Source of the DNA: Paenibacillus zeisoli
Lineage (GTDB): Bacteria > Bacillota > Bacilli > Paenibacillales > Paenibacillaceae
Assembly: GCF_003994465.1 (NCBI RefSeq)
Contig: NZ_RZNX01000012.1
Coordinates: 46,017 to 83,198, forward strand
Direction: 5' to 3'
Length of the DNA stretch: 37,182 nt
Shown here: positions 15,296 through 23,224 of the stretch, in pieces
Position numbering within the stretch: position 1 is the first letter of the stretch
Layout of the letters: every line of letters starts with the position of its first letter
Made by a program: the position numbers and the translations under genes
Notes under the pieces: generated by a model
What the model saw: only the letters and a program-made list of their open reading frames with translations
Databases searched by the model: none
Told to the model about the DNA's origin: nothing

Positions 15296-17272
15296 ATGAC
15301 CCCACAACGGATCAGAATTATACTCATCTCTATTCTCAGCTTTATTGTTATTGGCGGCGCTGTATGGTTCAGCCTAACACCCGCCCCTGCCCAGCCTTCA
15401 TTTGCCCCAGAAATGGGCAAGCTCCCGCAAGATCAGCCCAAGGCACCTGACATTATCGCCAGCCCCGGTACGGAGCAGCTTAGTGACCGTGTTGCCGAAT
15501 ATCACATCGATGTGAATCTGAATGAGCAGACCCGCACCTTAACCGGCACCGAAAGTGTGACCTGGAAGCACCCGGGCAGACAGCCGGTAAGCGAACTCTA
15601 CTTTCACCTGTATCCGAACGCCTTTGCTTCCAAGGATACCACCTTCATGAAGGAGTCTGGCGGCAAACTCCGGGGAGACGCTATGCCGAAGGACGGATGG
15701 GGCTCCATGAAGCTGAACGGAATCCGCACCACTGACGGCATCTCCTTAATTCATCGCCTTCAGTATGTTCAGCCTGATGACGGCAATACGAACGACCATA
15801 CTTTGGTCAAGGTCCGCCTCCCCCGCCCGGTTCAAGGCGGAGAGAGCACTACCCTGCTCATTAACTTTGAAGTTCAGCTCCCTAAAGTGTTTGCCCGTAT
15901 GGGAACTGCAGATAACTTCGTAATGGCGGGACAGTGGTTCCCCAAATTAAGTGTGTATGAGCCAGCCGGAACACGAGGCAGAGCCTCCGAGGGCTGGAAT
16001 CTTCATCAATATCACGGAAGCTCGGAGTTCTATTCCGACTTCGGCATCTTCAGCGTACGGATCAATGTGCCAAGCTCCTACATCGTCGCAGCAACTGGCT
16101 TTCCCACCAAGACCGCAGTCGTCAAACAGAATCGCAAGACCTATCAGTTCTACGCCGACGATGTGCATGACTTCGCCTGGGCTGCTTCCCCCGACTTCGT
16201 CTATGCAGAGGAGCCCTTCTCCTCGGCCGAGATCCCCGGTGTACGAATCAAGCTGTATCTCGATCCGCTTCATAAGGATCTGAAGGATCGTTATTTCTAT
16301 GCGGCAAAGGCCGCTCTATCTTCCTACAGCAAGTGGTATGGCCGTTATCCCTATTCGACTCTCTCCATCGTTGTACCGCCGGCAAGCGGCAATGGAGCAG
16401 GAGGAATGGAGTATCCGACACTCGTAACCGCCTTCGGAGCAACCTCGCTATCACCTGGGTACGAGCTGGAGAGAACCGTCGTGCATGAAATCGGCCACCA
16501 ATACTTTTACGGCATGATTGCAAGTAACGAATTTGAGGAGGCTTGGCTTGATGAGGGGTTCACCTCTTATGCAGAGGACAAACTCATGGAAAGCGCCTAT
16601 GGCATTCAGCCTAATCTGCCTATACAGGCAAGTTTCGTGAATCAACCAGCTGCACTGCCGCTGGAAGCATGGAAATACGGATCTTCTGACATTTACGCCC
16701 AAAATGTATACACCCGCGGAAAGCTCGTACTGCTCGGCATTGAACGCCAGGTCGGAACAAGCGCCATGAACAAAATCCTGGCTCGCTACAGTGCGAAGTA
16801 CCGTTTCAAGCATCCCACCACCTCTGACTTTCAGCGAATCGTTGAACAGGTTACCGGGCGGTCATGGAAGGATTATTTCAATCAGTATGTATACAGCGGT
16901 CAAATGGCGAACTACGCGGTCGATTCCATTACAGTGAGTCCGGTAACGACTAGCACCGGTCCATTATATGAGTCTGTCGTGAAGATTAGCAGACTTGGAG
17001 GAACCTATCCGGAGGTTCCCGTCCTATTTAACTTTAAAGATGGACATCTCGTACGCAAGATATGGAAAGGCGATGAGAATCAAATCGTCTACAAGCTGCG
17101 GTACAAACAGCCGCTGGCCTGGGCCATGATAGATCCCGGCTATAGCCTTGTGCTCGAGAACAAGCATATCGACAATTATTTGAAGGCAGAAGTGGAAGAA
17201 AAGACCGGAACGCGGTGGAATCTGGGCATAACCAAAGTAGTGGAGTCTCTACTTGGGTTGCTCGCATGGTGA
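15296..17272 (+). CDS. M1-family metallopeptidase, membrane-anchored
   Basis: A zinc aminopeptidase-like enzyme of 658 residues. The start at 15296 follows GGGAGGT at eight bases; an in-frame ATG at 15269 lies before that site. Residues 6-25 form a membrane anchor or signal, so the catalytic domain is outside the cell. The zinc site is H397-E-I-G-H401 with Glu420 in AWLDEGF (HExxH-x18-E). GGMEYPTL stands where M1 enzymes have the GAMEN motif that binds the substrate amino end. The N-terminal half is the beta domain typical of M1 (DVNLNEQTRTLTGTESVTWK). Its stop lies 12 bases before the next gene, so the pair is likely an operon. Confidence 0.9.
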   Translation: MTPQRIRIILISILSFIVIGGAVWFSLTPAPAQPSFAPEMGKLPQDQPKAPDIIASPGTEQLSDRVAEYHIDVNLNEQTRTLTGTESVTWKHPGRQPVSELYFHLYPNAFASKDTTFMKESGGKLRGDAMPKDGWGSMKLNGIRTTDGISLIHRLQYVQPDDGNTNDHTLVKVRLPRPVQGGESTTLLINFEVQLPKVFARMGTADNFVMAGQWFPKLSVYEPAGTRGRASEGWNLHQYHGSSEFYSDFGIFSVRINVPSSYIVAATGFPTKTAVVKQNRKTYQFYADDVHDFAWAASPDFVYAEEPFSSAEIPGVRIKLYLDPLHKDLKDRYFYAAKAALSSYSKWYGRYPYSTLSIVVPPASGNGAGGMEYPTLVTAFGATSLSPGYELERTVVHEIGHQYFYGMIASNEFEEAWLDEGFTSYAEDKLMESAYGIQPNLPIQASFVNQPAALPLEAWKYGSSDIYAQNVYTRGKLVLLGIERQVGTSAMNKILARYSAKYRFKHPTTSDFQRIVEQVTGRSWKDYFNQYVYSGQMANYAVDSITVSPVTTSTGPLYESVVKISRLGGTYPEVPVLFNFKDGHLVRKIWKGDENQIVYKLRYKQPLAWAMIDPGYSLVLENKHIDNYLKAEVEEKTGTRWNLGITKVVESLLGLLAW

Positions 17273-17284
17273 GGTGACAATACA

Positions 17285-18100
17285 ATGAGATACATTCGTA
17301 ATGGATGGCAAAGTACCAAAGATCAGTTCCCGGTCGTTATTATCTTATTTCTATATCAGCTGCTATGGGGGGTCTTCCTCTATAGGCTGATCAACTCTGC
17401 CATTATTCCGCTTCTGCAGCGCTACCCGGACCCAGCACCAAGCGAGCTGAGCCGCGTTCTGTTCCTTGTTGAAGGCCAGCTGGACCTGAAATACAGCTCA
17501 GAGGTCCATTGGTACTTCTGGCTTCTTGCCGGGATGTTCATCCTCCGAATGGTGCTTACTCCGCTCATTCAGGCAGGTATTCTGTACGGGCTTCGTCCAT
17601 TAACCCAGGATGGAGCGGGTCTTGTGTTCTTCCAGGGGATCGGCAGGCTGTGGAAGCCGGTCACCCTCTTTTACCTCATAGAGCTCATTTTTGTACTGGG
17701 TCCCGCTTACTGGCTTGGCCCCAAGCTGCTGGACCTCCTGGTGCAAGGTATACAGACTGGCGGCTATCCAGTCCTCTATACGGCTATATATATTCTGGGC
17801 TGGCTGATTTATGGCTATCTCATTCATCAGATTCTTCTATATGCTAAGTTCGGCTATATCTTCGGGGAAGGCATGCTCTCTTCTATCCTCAGCTGTTTGC
17901 GGAGACTGCTCACTGTAGCCTCCATCTCTCTAATCGTGGGCGGAGCAGCCCTGCTGCTATTCGGAACCTTCAGTACAGCCTCCTTGATCTGGACCGGATT
18001 CCTGGCCCTTATCCTCCAGCAATCCTATCCTTTCATTCGTGCACTTCTCAATATTTGGCATATTGCCTCGCAATATCATCTCTGGAACGATAAGAATTAA
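17285..18100 (+). CDS. polytopic membrane protein, likely partner of the M1 peptidase
   Basis: A 271-residue integral membrane protein with about five or six hydrophobic segments (near residues 17-40, 78-100, 122-145, 160-183, 205-228 and 230-250). The start follows GAGGTGA at seven bases and is 12 bases downstream of the peptidase stop. No transport or enzyme motif is recognisable. Arrangement and spacing suggest it works with, or is regulated together with, the peptidase, but this is inference. Confidence 0.75.
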   Translation: MRYIRNGWQSTKDQFPVVIILFLYQLLWGVFLYRLINSAIIPLLQRYPDPAPSELSRVLFLVEGQLDLKYSSEVHWYFWLLAGMFILRMVLTPLIQAGILYGLRPLTQDGAGLVFFQGIGRLWKPVTLFYLIELIFVLGPAYWLGPKLLDLLVQGIQTGGYPVLYTAIYILGWLIYGYLIHQILLYAKFGYIFGEGMLSSILSCLRRLLTVASISLIVGGAALLLFGTFSTASLIWTGFLALILQQSYPFIRALLNIWHIASQYHLWNDKN

Positions 18101-18137
18101 AACTATTCGCACATCCCCAAGATCCAGCGTCCCCCAA

Positions 18138-18166
18138 GGCTTCCGTTTCTATGCGGAGGCCCTTTT
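18138..18166 (+). terminator. terminator of the peptidase/membrane-protein operon
   Basis: GGCTTCCG (18138-18145) pairs with CGGAGGCC (18154-18161), then CTTTTTC follows. Confidence 0.8.
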
Positions 18167-18201
18167 TCTTTCAAATTTTCAAGCAATCTCGCAAGTAACC
18201 A

Positions 18202-18230
18202 TTGCCAAAAGATACCTACCTTGCTACAAT
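18202..18230 (+). promoter_or_regulatory. promoter of the first NlpC/P60 gene
   Basis: TTGCCA (18202-18207), a 17-base spacer and TACAAT (18225-18230). The same two hexamers with the same spacing occur ahead of the second NlpC/P60 gene. The predicted leader is about 250 nt. Confidence 0.7.
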
Positions 18231-18334
18231 GTGAACTATGAACAGACAGTAACAACATTGTAATTATTTTTTTGTCACAGCAGGATATTCGACTTTTATG
18301 TCGTATTCATGTTAAGACGGAAGAAATTTTGTTA

Positions 18335-18462
18335 GGTGCACAGATATTAAGCCGAATTCCCGGCACCGGGAAACGGGGGAACCAATTTTGGGTGAATTGA
18401 TCTCGCAACGGAGGGATCATAGGGAAACCTTCAAACCGAATCCTTAAGCTAACCTCGCAGGC
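18335..18462 (+). promoter_or_regulatory. c-di-AMP riboswitch (ydaO/yuaA type), copy 1
   Basis: The leader contains the conserved ydaO-class blocks in order: GCCGAATTCC, GGGAAACGGGGGAACCA, GGGTGAATTGATC, ATAGGGAAACCTTC, CGAATCC and AGCTAACCTCGCAGGC. This RNA class binds cyclic di-AMP and usually switches cell-wall hydrolase or potassium-transport genes off when the ligand is high. It ends 22 bases before the TTG start of the hydrolase gene. No long terminator stem is obvious between the two, so control could be at translation or by a less obvious terminator. Confidence 0.9.
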
Positions 18463-18484
18463 ATTGGAAGGAGTTTAACCGCTT

Positions 18485-18976
18485 TTGAAGAAGAAACTTG
18501 TAGCAGCAGCAGTATCCATGTCCATCTTGTTTACTCTTGGGACTGGAAGCGTTTTCGCAGACTCCAAGCTGGACAAAGTCGTGGACAAAGTGATTGGCAC
18601 AGAGTATAAGTCAGGTGGAACTACCACGAATGGCTTCGATTGCTCAGGCTTTACGATGTATGTATTTGACAAACTGGGAATAAACCTTCCTCACCAATCG
18701 GGCTCCCAATTCAAGATGGGCAAGGCCGTATCGAAAGATGAACTGAAAGCCGGGGATCTGGTCTTCTTTAACACTTTTGGTAATGGTGTATCACATGTAG
18801 GTGTATTTGTCGGTAATGGAAAATTCGCACACGCCTCTTCCTCAAAGGGCGTTACCATCAGCAAGCTGAGTGATAGCTACTACACCAACCGCTACGTTGG
18901 AGCTAAGCGCATTATGAGCAACGAAGTGTATCAATCTGTTGCCGATTCGTCCAAGGACAACGACGACGTACAATAA
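18485..18976 (+). CDS. secreted NlpC/P60 peptidoglycan endopeptidase, copy 1
   Basis: A cell-wall hydrolase of 163 residues that would cut stem peptides in peptidoglycan. It starts with TTG behind GGAAGGAG at 11 bases. Residues 1-25 are a signal peptide (KKKLVAAAVSMSILFTLGTG, cleavage near VFA-DS). The rest is a single NlpC/P60 domain with Cys53 (FDCSGF), His104 (GVSHVGVF) and His116 (FAHASSSKG), the usual catalytic set. No separate SH3 or LysM wall-binding domain is present. Its close paralogue follows 484 bases downstream with the same leader design, so a duplication of the whole module is likely. Confidence 0.93.
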   Translation: MKKKLVAAAVSMSILFTLGTGSVFADSKLDKVVDKVIGTEYKSGGTTTNGFDCSGFTMYVFDKLGINLPHQSGSQFKMGKAVSKDELKAGDLVFFNTFGNGVSHVGVFVGNGKFAHASSSKGVTISKLSDSYYTNRYVGAKRIMSNEVYQSVADSSKDNDDVQ

Positions 18977-18993
18977 GCAGTTGCCTTGGCCCG

Positions 18994-19030
18994 CCCGTAA
19001 AGATTCTTGCCGGAATCTTGCGGGTTTTTT
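18994..19030 (+). terminator. terminator after NlpC/P60 copy 1
   Basis: CCCG..AAGATTC pairs with GAATCTT.CGGG around a short loop, followed by TTTTTT. Confidence 0.85.
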
Positions 19031-19127
19031 ATTTATATCCCAGTGAATTGATTACCATATATTAACCAATTATTCGACAAATAAATCGTAAACATATGTT
19101 TTTTTGACAAAAATAGTGAAAACGAAC

Positions 19128-19156
19128 TTGCCAAAGCTTGGGGGCTTTGGTACAAT
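19128..19156 (+). promoter_or_regulatory. promoter of the second NlpC/P60 gene
   Basis: TTGCCA (19128-19133), 17 bases, TACAAT (19151-19156). The spacer together with its flanks forms CCAAAGC-TTGGGG-GCTTTGG, an inverted repeat placed between -35 and -10 that could be a repressor site. Copy 1 lacks this inverted repeat. Confidence 0.7.
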
Positions 19157-19306
19157 AGTCAAGTAATTAGTAACAACTTTGTAATTATTACTGTCATATG
19201 TCGGAGCGTCACGAAAGCTGTACATGATGATCATACGAAAGTCATACATGCATTTCCTGTGAACGCTGGGTCCTGAAACCTCGTCATCTTGAGAGCTTTC
19301 AGCACA

Positions 19307-19440
19307 GGTGCACTAAACCAACAAAACAGCCGAATTCCCACGCACCTGGGAAACGGGGGAACCAGTTATGGGTGAATTGATCTTGCATTAGAGGGGTCAT
19401 AGGGAACCTTCAACCGAATCCTCAAGCTAACCTCGCAGGC
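19307..19440 (+). promoter_or_regulatory. c-di-AMP riboswitch (ydaO/yuaA type), copy 2
   Basis: Same block order as copy 1: GCCGAATTCCC, GGGAAACGGGGGAACCA, GGGTGAATTGATC, ATAGGGAACCTTC, CGAATCC and AGCTAACCTCGCAGGC. Conserved bases are almost identical while the stems between them differ (for example CCCACGCACCTGGG against CCCGGCACCGGG). It ends 20 bases before the TTG start. Confidence 0.9.
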
Positions 19441-19460
19441 CTTGGAAGGAGTTTAACAAC

Positions 19461-19934
19461 TTGAGAAAGAAACTAGCAGCAGCGGCAACGAGCTTGGCAT
19501 TATTGTTCACACTTGGAACAGGTAGCGCATTCGCAGATTCCACACTGACTCATACGGTGAAGAGTGTATATGGTACTCCTTATAAATGGGGTGGCGTAAC
19601 TTCTAGTGGTTTCGATTGTTCCGGATTTACGTCCTTTGTATTCAAGAAAATGGGTGTTACACTTGCCCGCCAGTCCAAAGCTCAATTTCATCAAGGTTCA
19701 CCAGTTATGGCGAAGAGTCAATTGAAGGCAGGAGATCTGGTCTTCTTTAACACTTTCGGTAGCGGTGTGTCTCATGTCGGAGTATTCATTGGAAACGGCC
19801 AATTTGCACACGCCTCTTCCTCAAAAGGCATCCATATTGACCGTCTCAGCAGCAGCTACTACAGCAAACGCTACGTTGGAGCTAAACGTGTTCTTAGCCA
19901 AGCCAAATACACAAAATACGCTGTGAACCTGTAA
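19461..19934 (+). CDS. secreted NlpC/P60 peptidoglycan endopeptidase, copy 2
   Basis: A paralogue of the preceding hydrolase, 157 residues, also with a TTG start (GGAAGGAG nine bases upstream), a signal peptide (residues 1-25) and a single NlpC/P60 domain: Cys53 (FDCSGF), His105 and His117. VYGTPYKWGGVTSSG gives a more canonical substrate-groove sequence than copy 1, which has EYKSGG at the same place. It is likely exported and acts on the wall during growth. Regulation by c-di-AMP follows from the leader. Confidence 0.93.
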   Translation: MRKKLAAAATSLALLFTLGTGSAFADSTLTHTVKSVYGTPYKWGGVTSSGFDCSGFTSFVFKKMGVTLARQSKAQFHQGSPVMAKSQLKAGDLVFFNTFGSGVSHVGVFIGNGQFAHASSSKGIHIDRLSSSYYSKRYVGAKRVLSQAKYTKYAVNL

Positions 19935-19969
19935 ATTCCATTCCCTCAAATGAAATTTACATCCGTATG

Positions 19970-20008
19970 GACCGCACGATTCTTGCCGGAATCGCCTGCG
20001 GTCTTTTT
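19970..20008 (+). terminator. terminator after NlpC/P60 copy 2
   Basis: GACCGCA.GATTC pairs with GAATC...TGCGGTC, followed by TTTTTG. The loop sequence TTGCCG is the same as in the terminator of copy 1. Confidence 0.85.
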
Positions 20009-20199
20009 GCTTCCTTAGTACCTACTTCTAAAACGTGTGTTCATTGCAAAAGGTTTCAAACATTTCGAATGAATAAATAATTTTATTCCATATATTTGCT
20101 TATTCTATATATACCCATTGTCCCATGGGTTAAACGTACCAAAACAGAAATTTAAAACTTTTTTTCTAGACTTTATTCAGAACGAAATGAGGTACTCTT

Positions 20200-20721
20200 G
20201 TGATAAATTATTTCCCCCAATTCAGGGCTATTCCTATGCAGGAATCTCACGCCCAAGAAATCTGTTCTTGGGCCTACTCCCCACCCTATGACATCTACAG
20301 CTTTGGCCCCTGGGAACAGATGAAAGCCCTTGAGCTTGAATTCGGAGATCCACAGCTCCGCAGGGATCAATACCTGTCCGTCCTTACAGAGACCGGGGAG
20401 TTGGCCGGGTTCGCACAGATCTTTCCGATGTTAAATGTATCCCGTCTAGGAATCGGGATGCGGCCTGATTGGTGCGGACAGGGACTGGGTAAGTCGTTTG
20501 TACAGGCCGTCGTCCACGAGGCCCTGCGCCGGTATCCTTACCATGAAGTGGATCTTGAAGTTCTGACATGGAACGAGCGTGCTATACGTACATATGAGAA
20601 GGCGGGATTTAGAATTACGGACCAGTACGAACGAAGAACTCCCGAGGGAATGAGATCGTTTTACTGCATGGTCTACCACAATGACGAATCTCACTCTACC
20701 AATGAAATTAAATATGAATGA
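20200..20721 (+). CDS. GNAT-family N-acetyltransferase
   Basis: A 173-residue protein with the GNAT acetyl-CoA site in RLGIGMRPDWCGQGLGKSFV (the Q-x-x-G-x-G/A signature is GQGLGK) and the late motif LEVLTWNERAIRTYEKAGFR, typical of ribosomal-protein or small-molecule acetyltransferases. It begins with GTG behind GAGGT; an in-frame ATG 12 codons later has no good ribosome binding site. The substrate cannot be told. The 190 bases upstream are AT-rich with no gene. Confidence 0.88.
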   Translation: MINYFPQFRAIPMQESHAQEICSWAYSPPYDIYSFGPWEQMKALELEFGDPQLRRDQYLSVLTETGELAGFAQIFPMLNVSRLGIGMRPDWCGQGLGKSFVQAVVHEALRRYPYHEVDLEVLTWNERAIRTYEKAGFRITDQYERRTPEGMRSFYCMVYHNDESHSTNEIKYE

Positions 20722-20815
20722 ATAACTTGTTTGTTTTTTTGTCACAAATGCTATGATCAAACATGATGTTCCGTTATAATGAGAGAAGGTATCTTACATA
20801 GGAGGGACGATTGGA

Positions 20816-21172
20816 ATGCAAAAGTGGATCATGAGCGGTTTGTTCTTTATCGCATGCGCTTTGGCCATCGTGCTCATGTTCAACCTACCAGGTAAAGAAC
20901 AAGTAGCACAGGAGAATAAGCCTACCATGCCGAAGGTCACGTTGGATGCAGCCAAGGCAGAAGCTACCGTTAAGGCGAACTGTATCAGCTGTCACGGTGA
21001 TCAGCTCGAGGGTAAGGTTGGACCTAGTCTGCAGAAGGTCGGTGCGCAGTTGACCAATGAGCAGATCTTTACTACGATTACCAAAGGTAAAGACGCCATG
21101 CCGTCATTCAAAGACAAGTTGAAGCCTGAAGAGATTGCCAATGTAGCCGAGTGGCTTGCCGCAAAAAAATAA
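20816..21172 (+). CDS. cccA: membrane-anchored c-type cytochrome (cytochrome c-550 like)
   Basis: A 118-residue electron carrier outside the membrane. One N-terminal helix (residues 5-23) without a lipobox Cys suits the CccA anchor type more than the lipoprotein CccB. Heme is bound at Cys56-x-x-Cys59-His60 (CISCH), with Met95 (AMPSF) as the sixth ligand. GGAGGG precedes the ATG at about ten bases. A TATAAT at 20775-20780 is a likely -10 box, with a poor -35. It would feed electrons to a heme-copper oxidase encoded elsewhere. Confidence 0.85.
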   Translation: MQKWIMSGLFFIACALAIVLMFNLPGKEQVAQENKPTMPKVTLDAAKAEATVKANCISCHGDQLEGKVGPSLQKVGAQLTNEQIFTTITKGKDAMPSFKDKLKPEEIANVAEWLAAKK

Positions 21173-21177
21173 ATAAA

Positions 21178-21230
21178 TTAAAACACGCCCTCTGTTACGC
21201 TGTAAGCGTATTCCAGAGGGCGTGTTTTAA
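21178..21230. terminator. strong bidirectional terminator
   Basis: TTAAAACACGCCCTCTG pairs without mismatch with CAGAGGGCGTGTTTTAA. It has A-runs before and T-runs after on both strands, so it can end the cytochrome gene and anything reading from the right. The 207 bases from 21231 to 21437 hold no convincing gene. Confidence 0.88.
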
Positions 21231-21437
21231 TTTGATAATACGAACTGCCCTCTAGTTGCCTATACTTGGTCTGAGGGAACTTGGTCCTGCAAGTATGTAA
21301 GAACCTCTGCCTGCTTCTGCGCCACACGGCATGAGGTCCACATTCTGACTTAAATGGTTGTCGGACGGATGCCTTACGGCCGCCCTGTATGACAGCGTAA
21401 GCTCCATACACAATCACACATCTTACTAATCCGGGAT

Positions 21438-21734
21438 CTACTCCGATCGGGCCTTCTCAAAAGCCTCATTATACTGCTGGGCTTCCTTTATATCTACTGC
21501 CGTAATTCCACCGGCTTCCCAAGAGGTTAATCGTAGCGTCACGGTCTTATGGTCAATCGTGATAAAAGGATGGTGATTGAATGCTTCCGAGATGGCTGCA
21601 ACTTCGTCTACAAAGGCAATACCCTTCATGAAGTTTGAGAATACATATTTACGCACAATCCATCTTTCTTCCTCCATCTCCCATCCTTCCAGATTAATTA
21701 AGTGCGCTTCCACTTCTTGAGGTGTAAATGGCAT
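21438..21734 (-). CDS. pterin-4a-carbinolamine dehydratase-like protein
   Basis: A protein of 98 residues of the PCD/DCoH family, which dehydrates 4a-hydroxytetrahydrobiopterin. NHHPFITIDHKTVTLRL contains the family's His54-His55-Pro and the following strand, and AGGITAVDIKEA the end of the signature. The third His, normally in an [ST]-H-x-x-GGLT segment, is replaced by Trp72 (LTSWEAGGIT). The enzyme may be slow or have another role. GGGAGGAAACAGG precedes the ATG. No phenylalanine hydroxylase gene is near. Confidence 0.85.
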   Translation of the reverse strand: MPFTPQEVEAHLINLEGWEMEEERWIVRKYVFSNFMKGIAFVDEVAAISEAFNHHPFITIDHKTVTLRLTSWEAGGITAVDIKEAQQYNEAFEKARSE

Positions 21735-21900
21735 CCTGTTTCCTCCCTATTCTTTACAACGTCCGAACTGTCCTTGCGTGACTTTGGAACCGGTTGTCCC
21801 TCATATCTTCTTATGGACTTAAGGACCTAGACGATAACGCTTCTCACGCTATATTAACATGACATAAGGCTTAAATCCATATCCGGATCTCAAAGCATGT

Positions 21901-22194
21901 CTATACCAAAAGAACGGCAGCCAGTTCTGTGTCTCCTAGCAGAATATTGATCCGGTGCAGGTTGGAATCCAGCATAATTACACCACTACCTACCGTGATG
22001 ATCGGCTCTGTACCCAGTCCATAGAACAGGTCTTCAGCCAATGCCTCGTGGACCTCGCGTCTGTCCTCCTCAGCAAGTCTCTCCCAATCGTCTGCCTCCA
22101 TTTCAAAGAAAACATAACTATCCTCAATCAAGCCAACTGCAGCTGTCAATTCAGCCAGAATATCTCCGTAATCTCTAGCGTGTTTTACGCCCAT
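21901..22194 (-). CDS. small acidic protein of unknown function, 97 aa
   Basis: The frame starts at an ATG behind GGAGAGCATAG. The protein is acidic, with a helical first half (ADDWERLAEEDRREVHEALA) and a strand-rich end (PIITVGSGVIMLDSNLHRIN). It has no membrane segment or cysteine motif. I do not recognise it. It is divergent from motA and lies 166 bases upstream of the dehydratase gene on the same strand. Confidence 0.65.
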   Translation of the reverse strand: MGVKHARDYGDILAELTAAVGLIEDSYVFFEMEADDWERLAEEDRREVHEALAEDLFYGLGTEPIITVGSGVIMLDSNLHRINILLGDTELAAVLLV

Positions 22195-22262
22195 CTATGC
22201 TCTCCGCCTTCCTTGGTCTCTACTTATGGATCACTCTTTTCATTATAACTGAAAATTCATCT

Positions 22263-22289
22263 TAAAAAAAAAGGTAAATCTGTCGATAA
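22263..22289 (+). promoter_or_regulatory. possible sigma-D (flagellar) promoter for motAB
   Basis: TAAA (22263-22266), 15 bases, then GTCGATAA (22282-22289), close to the sigma-D consensus TAAA-N15-GCCGATAT with two mismatches. It lies 132 bases before motA. The run of A residues makes chance TAAA matches easy, so this is tentative. Confidence 0.4.
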
Positions 22290-22420
22290 AAAAGGTAAAC
22301 CGTTTCTTCCAGAACAAAAGCAGCAAGTTCCCTGTAGTTTCTGCCTAGAAACTGTCTTAACGGTAGGATGCCGGAAAAGACTGAAAGGATTCAATTCTAT
22401 CTCATGGACGAGGTGTATTA

Positions 22421-23224
22421 ATGGAAATATCAACACTTATAGGACTTGTATTGGGACTTGTAGCCGTTGTTATCGGCATGATTCTCAAAGGCGCACCTAT
22501 CATCAACCTGGTAAATAACCCGGCGGCTTATATCATCATTTTCGTTGGAACGGCGGCCTCACTCTTCATCGGGTTCCCTGCTTCGGAACTTAAGAAGTTC
22601 CCCAAGCTGATCAAGATGCTGTTCGTCAAGCAGAAGATGATTACCAAGAAAGAACTGATTACTTTATTTATGGAATGGGCATCCATAACTCGGCGTGAAG
22701 GTCTGCTTGCTTTGGAAAGCAAAGTAGAAGAAATCGACGATGACTTCCTCCGCGGAGGAATGCGGATGATTATTGACGGGAACGATCAGGATTTCGTAAG
22801 TGATGTGCTTGCAGAAGATATTGCAGCTACCGAAGAACGTCACCGCGCCGGAGCACTAATCTTCTCCCAGGCAGGAATGTACGCTCCGACCCTCGGGGTA
22901 CTCGGTGCGGTTATCGGTCTGATCGCGGCCTTGGCCGATATGAAAGATATGGAGAAGCTCGGTCACGCGATTGCGGCAGCCTTCGTAGCTACCCTGCTCG
23001 GGATTTTCTCCGGTTATGTACTTTGGCATCCTATTGCGAACAAGCTCAAACGTCTTTCCAAGCGGGAAATTGAGATTCGCCTAATGATGGTTGAGGGACT
23101 ACTCTCTATTCAATCCGGTGTCTCTACCATTGCCATTCAGCAGAAGCTGGCTGTATTCCTAACCCCGGCTGAACGTGCTCAGCTCCAGGATAAGGAGGAG
23201 AATGCCGGTGAGCAAAAAGACTAG
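22421..23224 (+). CDS. motA: flagellar motor stator protein MotA
   Basis: The ion-channel stator subunit of the flagellar motor, 267 residues. Four membrane helices (near residues 4-24, 33-52, 150-170 and 182-202) flank a large cytoplasmic loop with the torque-generating charged region (TRREGLLALESKVEEIDDDF, with Arg and Glu in their conserved order). GMYAPTLGVLGAVIGLI and LLGIFSGYVLWHP are family hallmarks. GAGGTG precedes the ATG. It overlaps motB by 17 bases. Confidence 0.93.
   Translation: MEISTLIGLVLGLVAVVIGMILKGAPIINLVNNPAAYIIIFVGTAASLFIGFPASELKKFPKLIKMLFVKQKMITKKELITLFMEWASITRREGLLALESKVEEIDDDFLRGGMRMIIDGNDQDFVSDVLAEDIAATEERHRAGALIFSQAGMYAPTLGVLGAVIGLIAALADMKDMEKLGHAIAAAFVATLLGIFSGYVLWHPIANKLKRLSKREIEIRLMMVEGLLSIQSGVSTIAIQQKLAVFLTPAERAQLQDKEENAGEQKD

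Noticed and set aside
18249..18290. WalR-type site (TGTWAH-N5-TGTWAH) in the hydrolase leaders
   Set aside because: TGTAAT and TGTCAC/TGTCAT are present, but the spacing differs between the two leaders and does not give the five-base gap required.
21178..21417. Minus-strand frame between the cytochrome and dehydratase genes
   Set aside because: It runs through the strong bidirectional terminator and is Arg/Cys/Tyr-rich. A short alternative frame (VAQKQAEVLTYLQDQ) looks more natural, but it is too short and has no start to support a gene.
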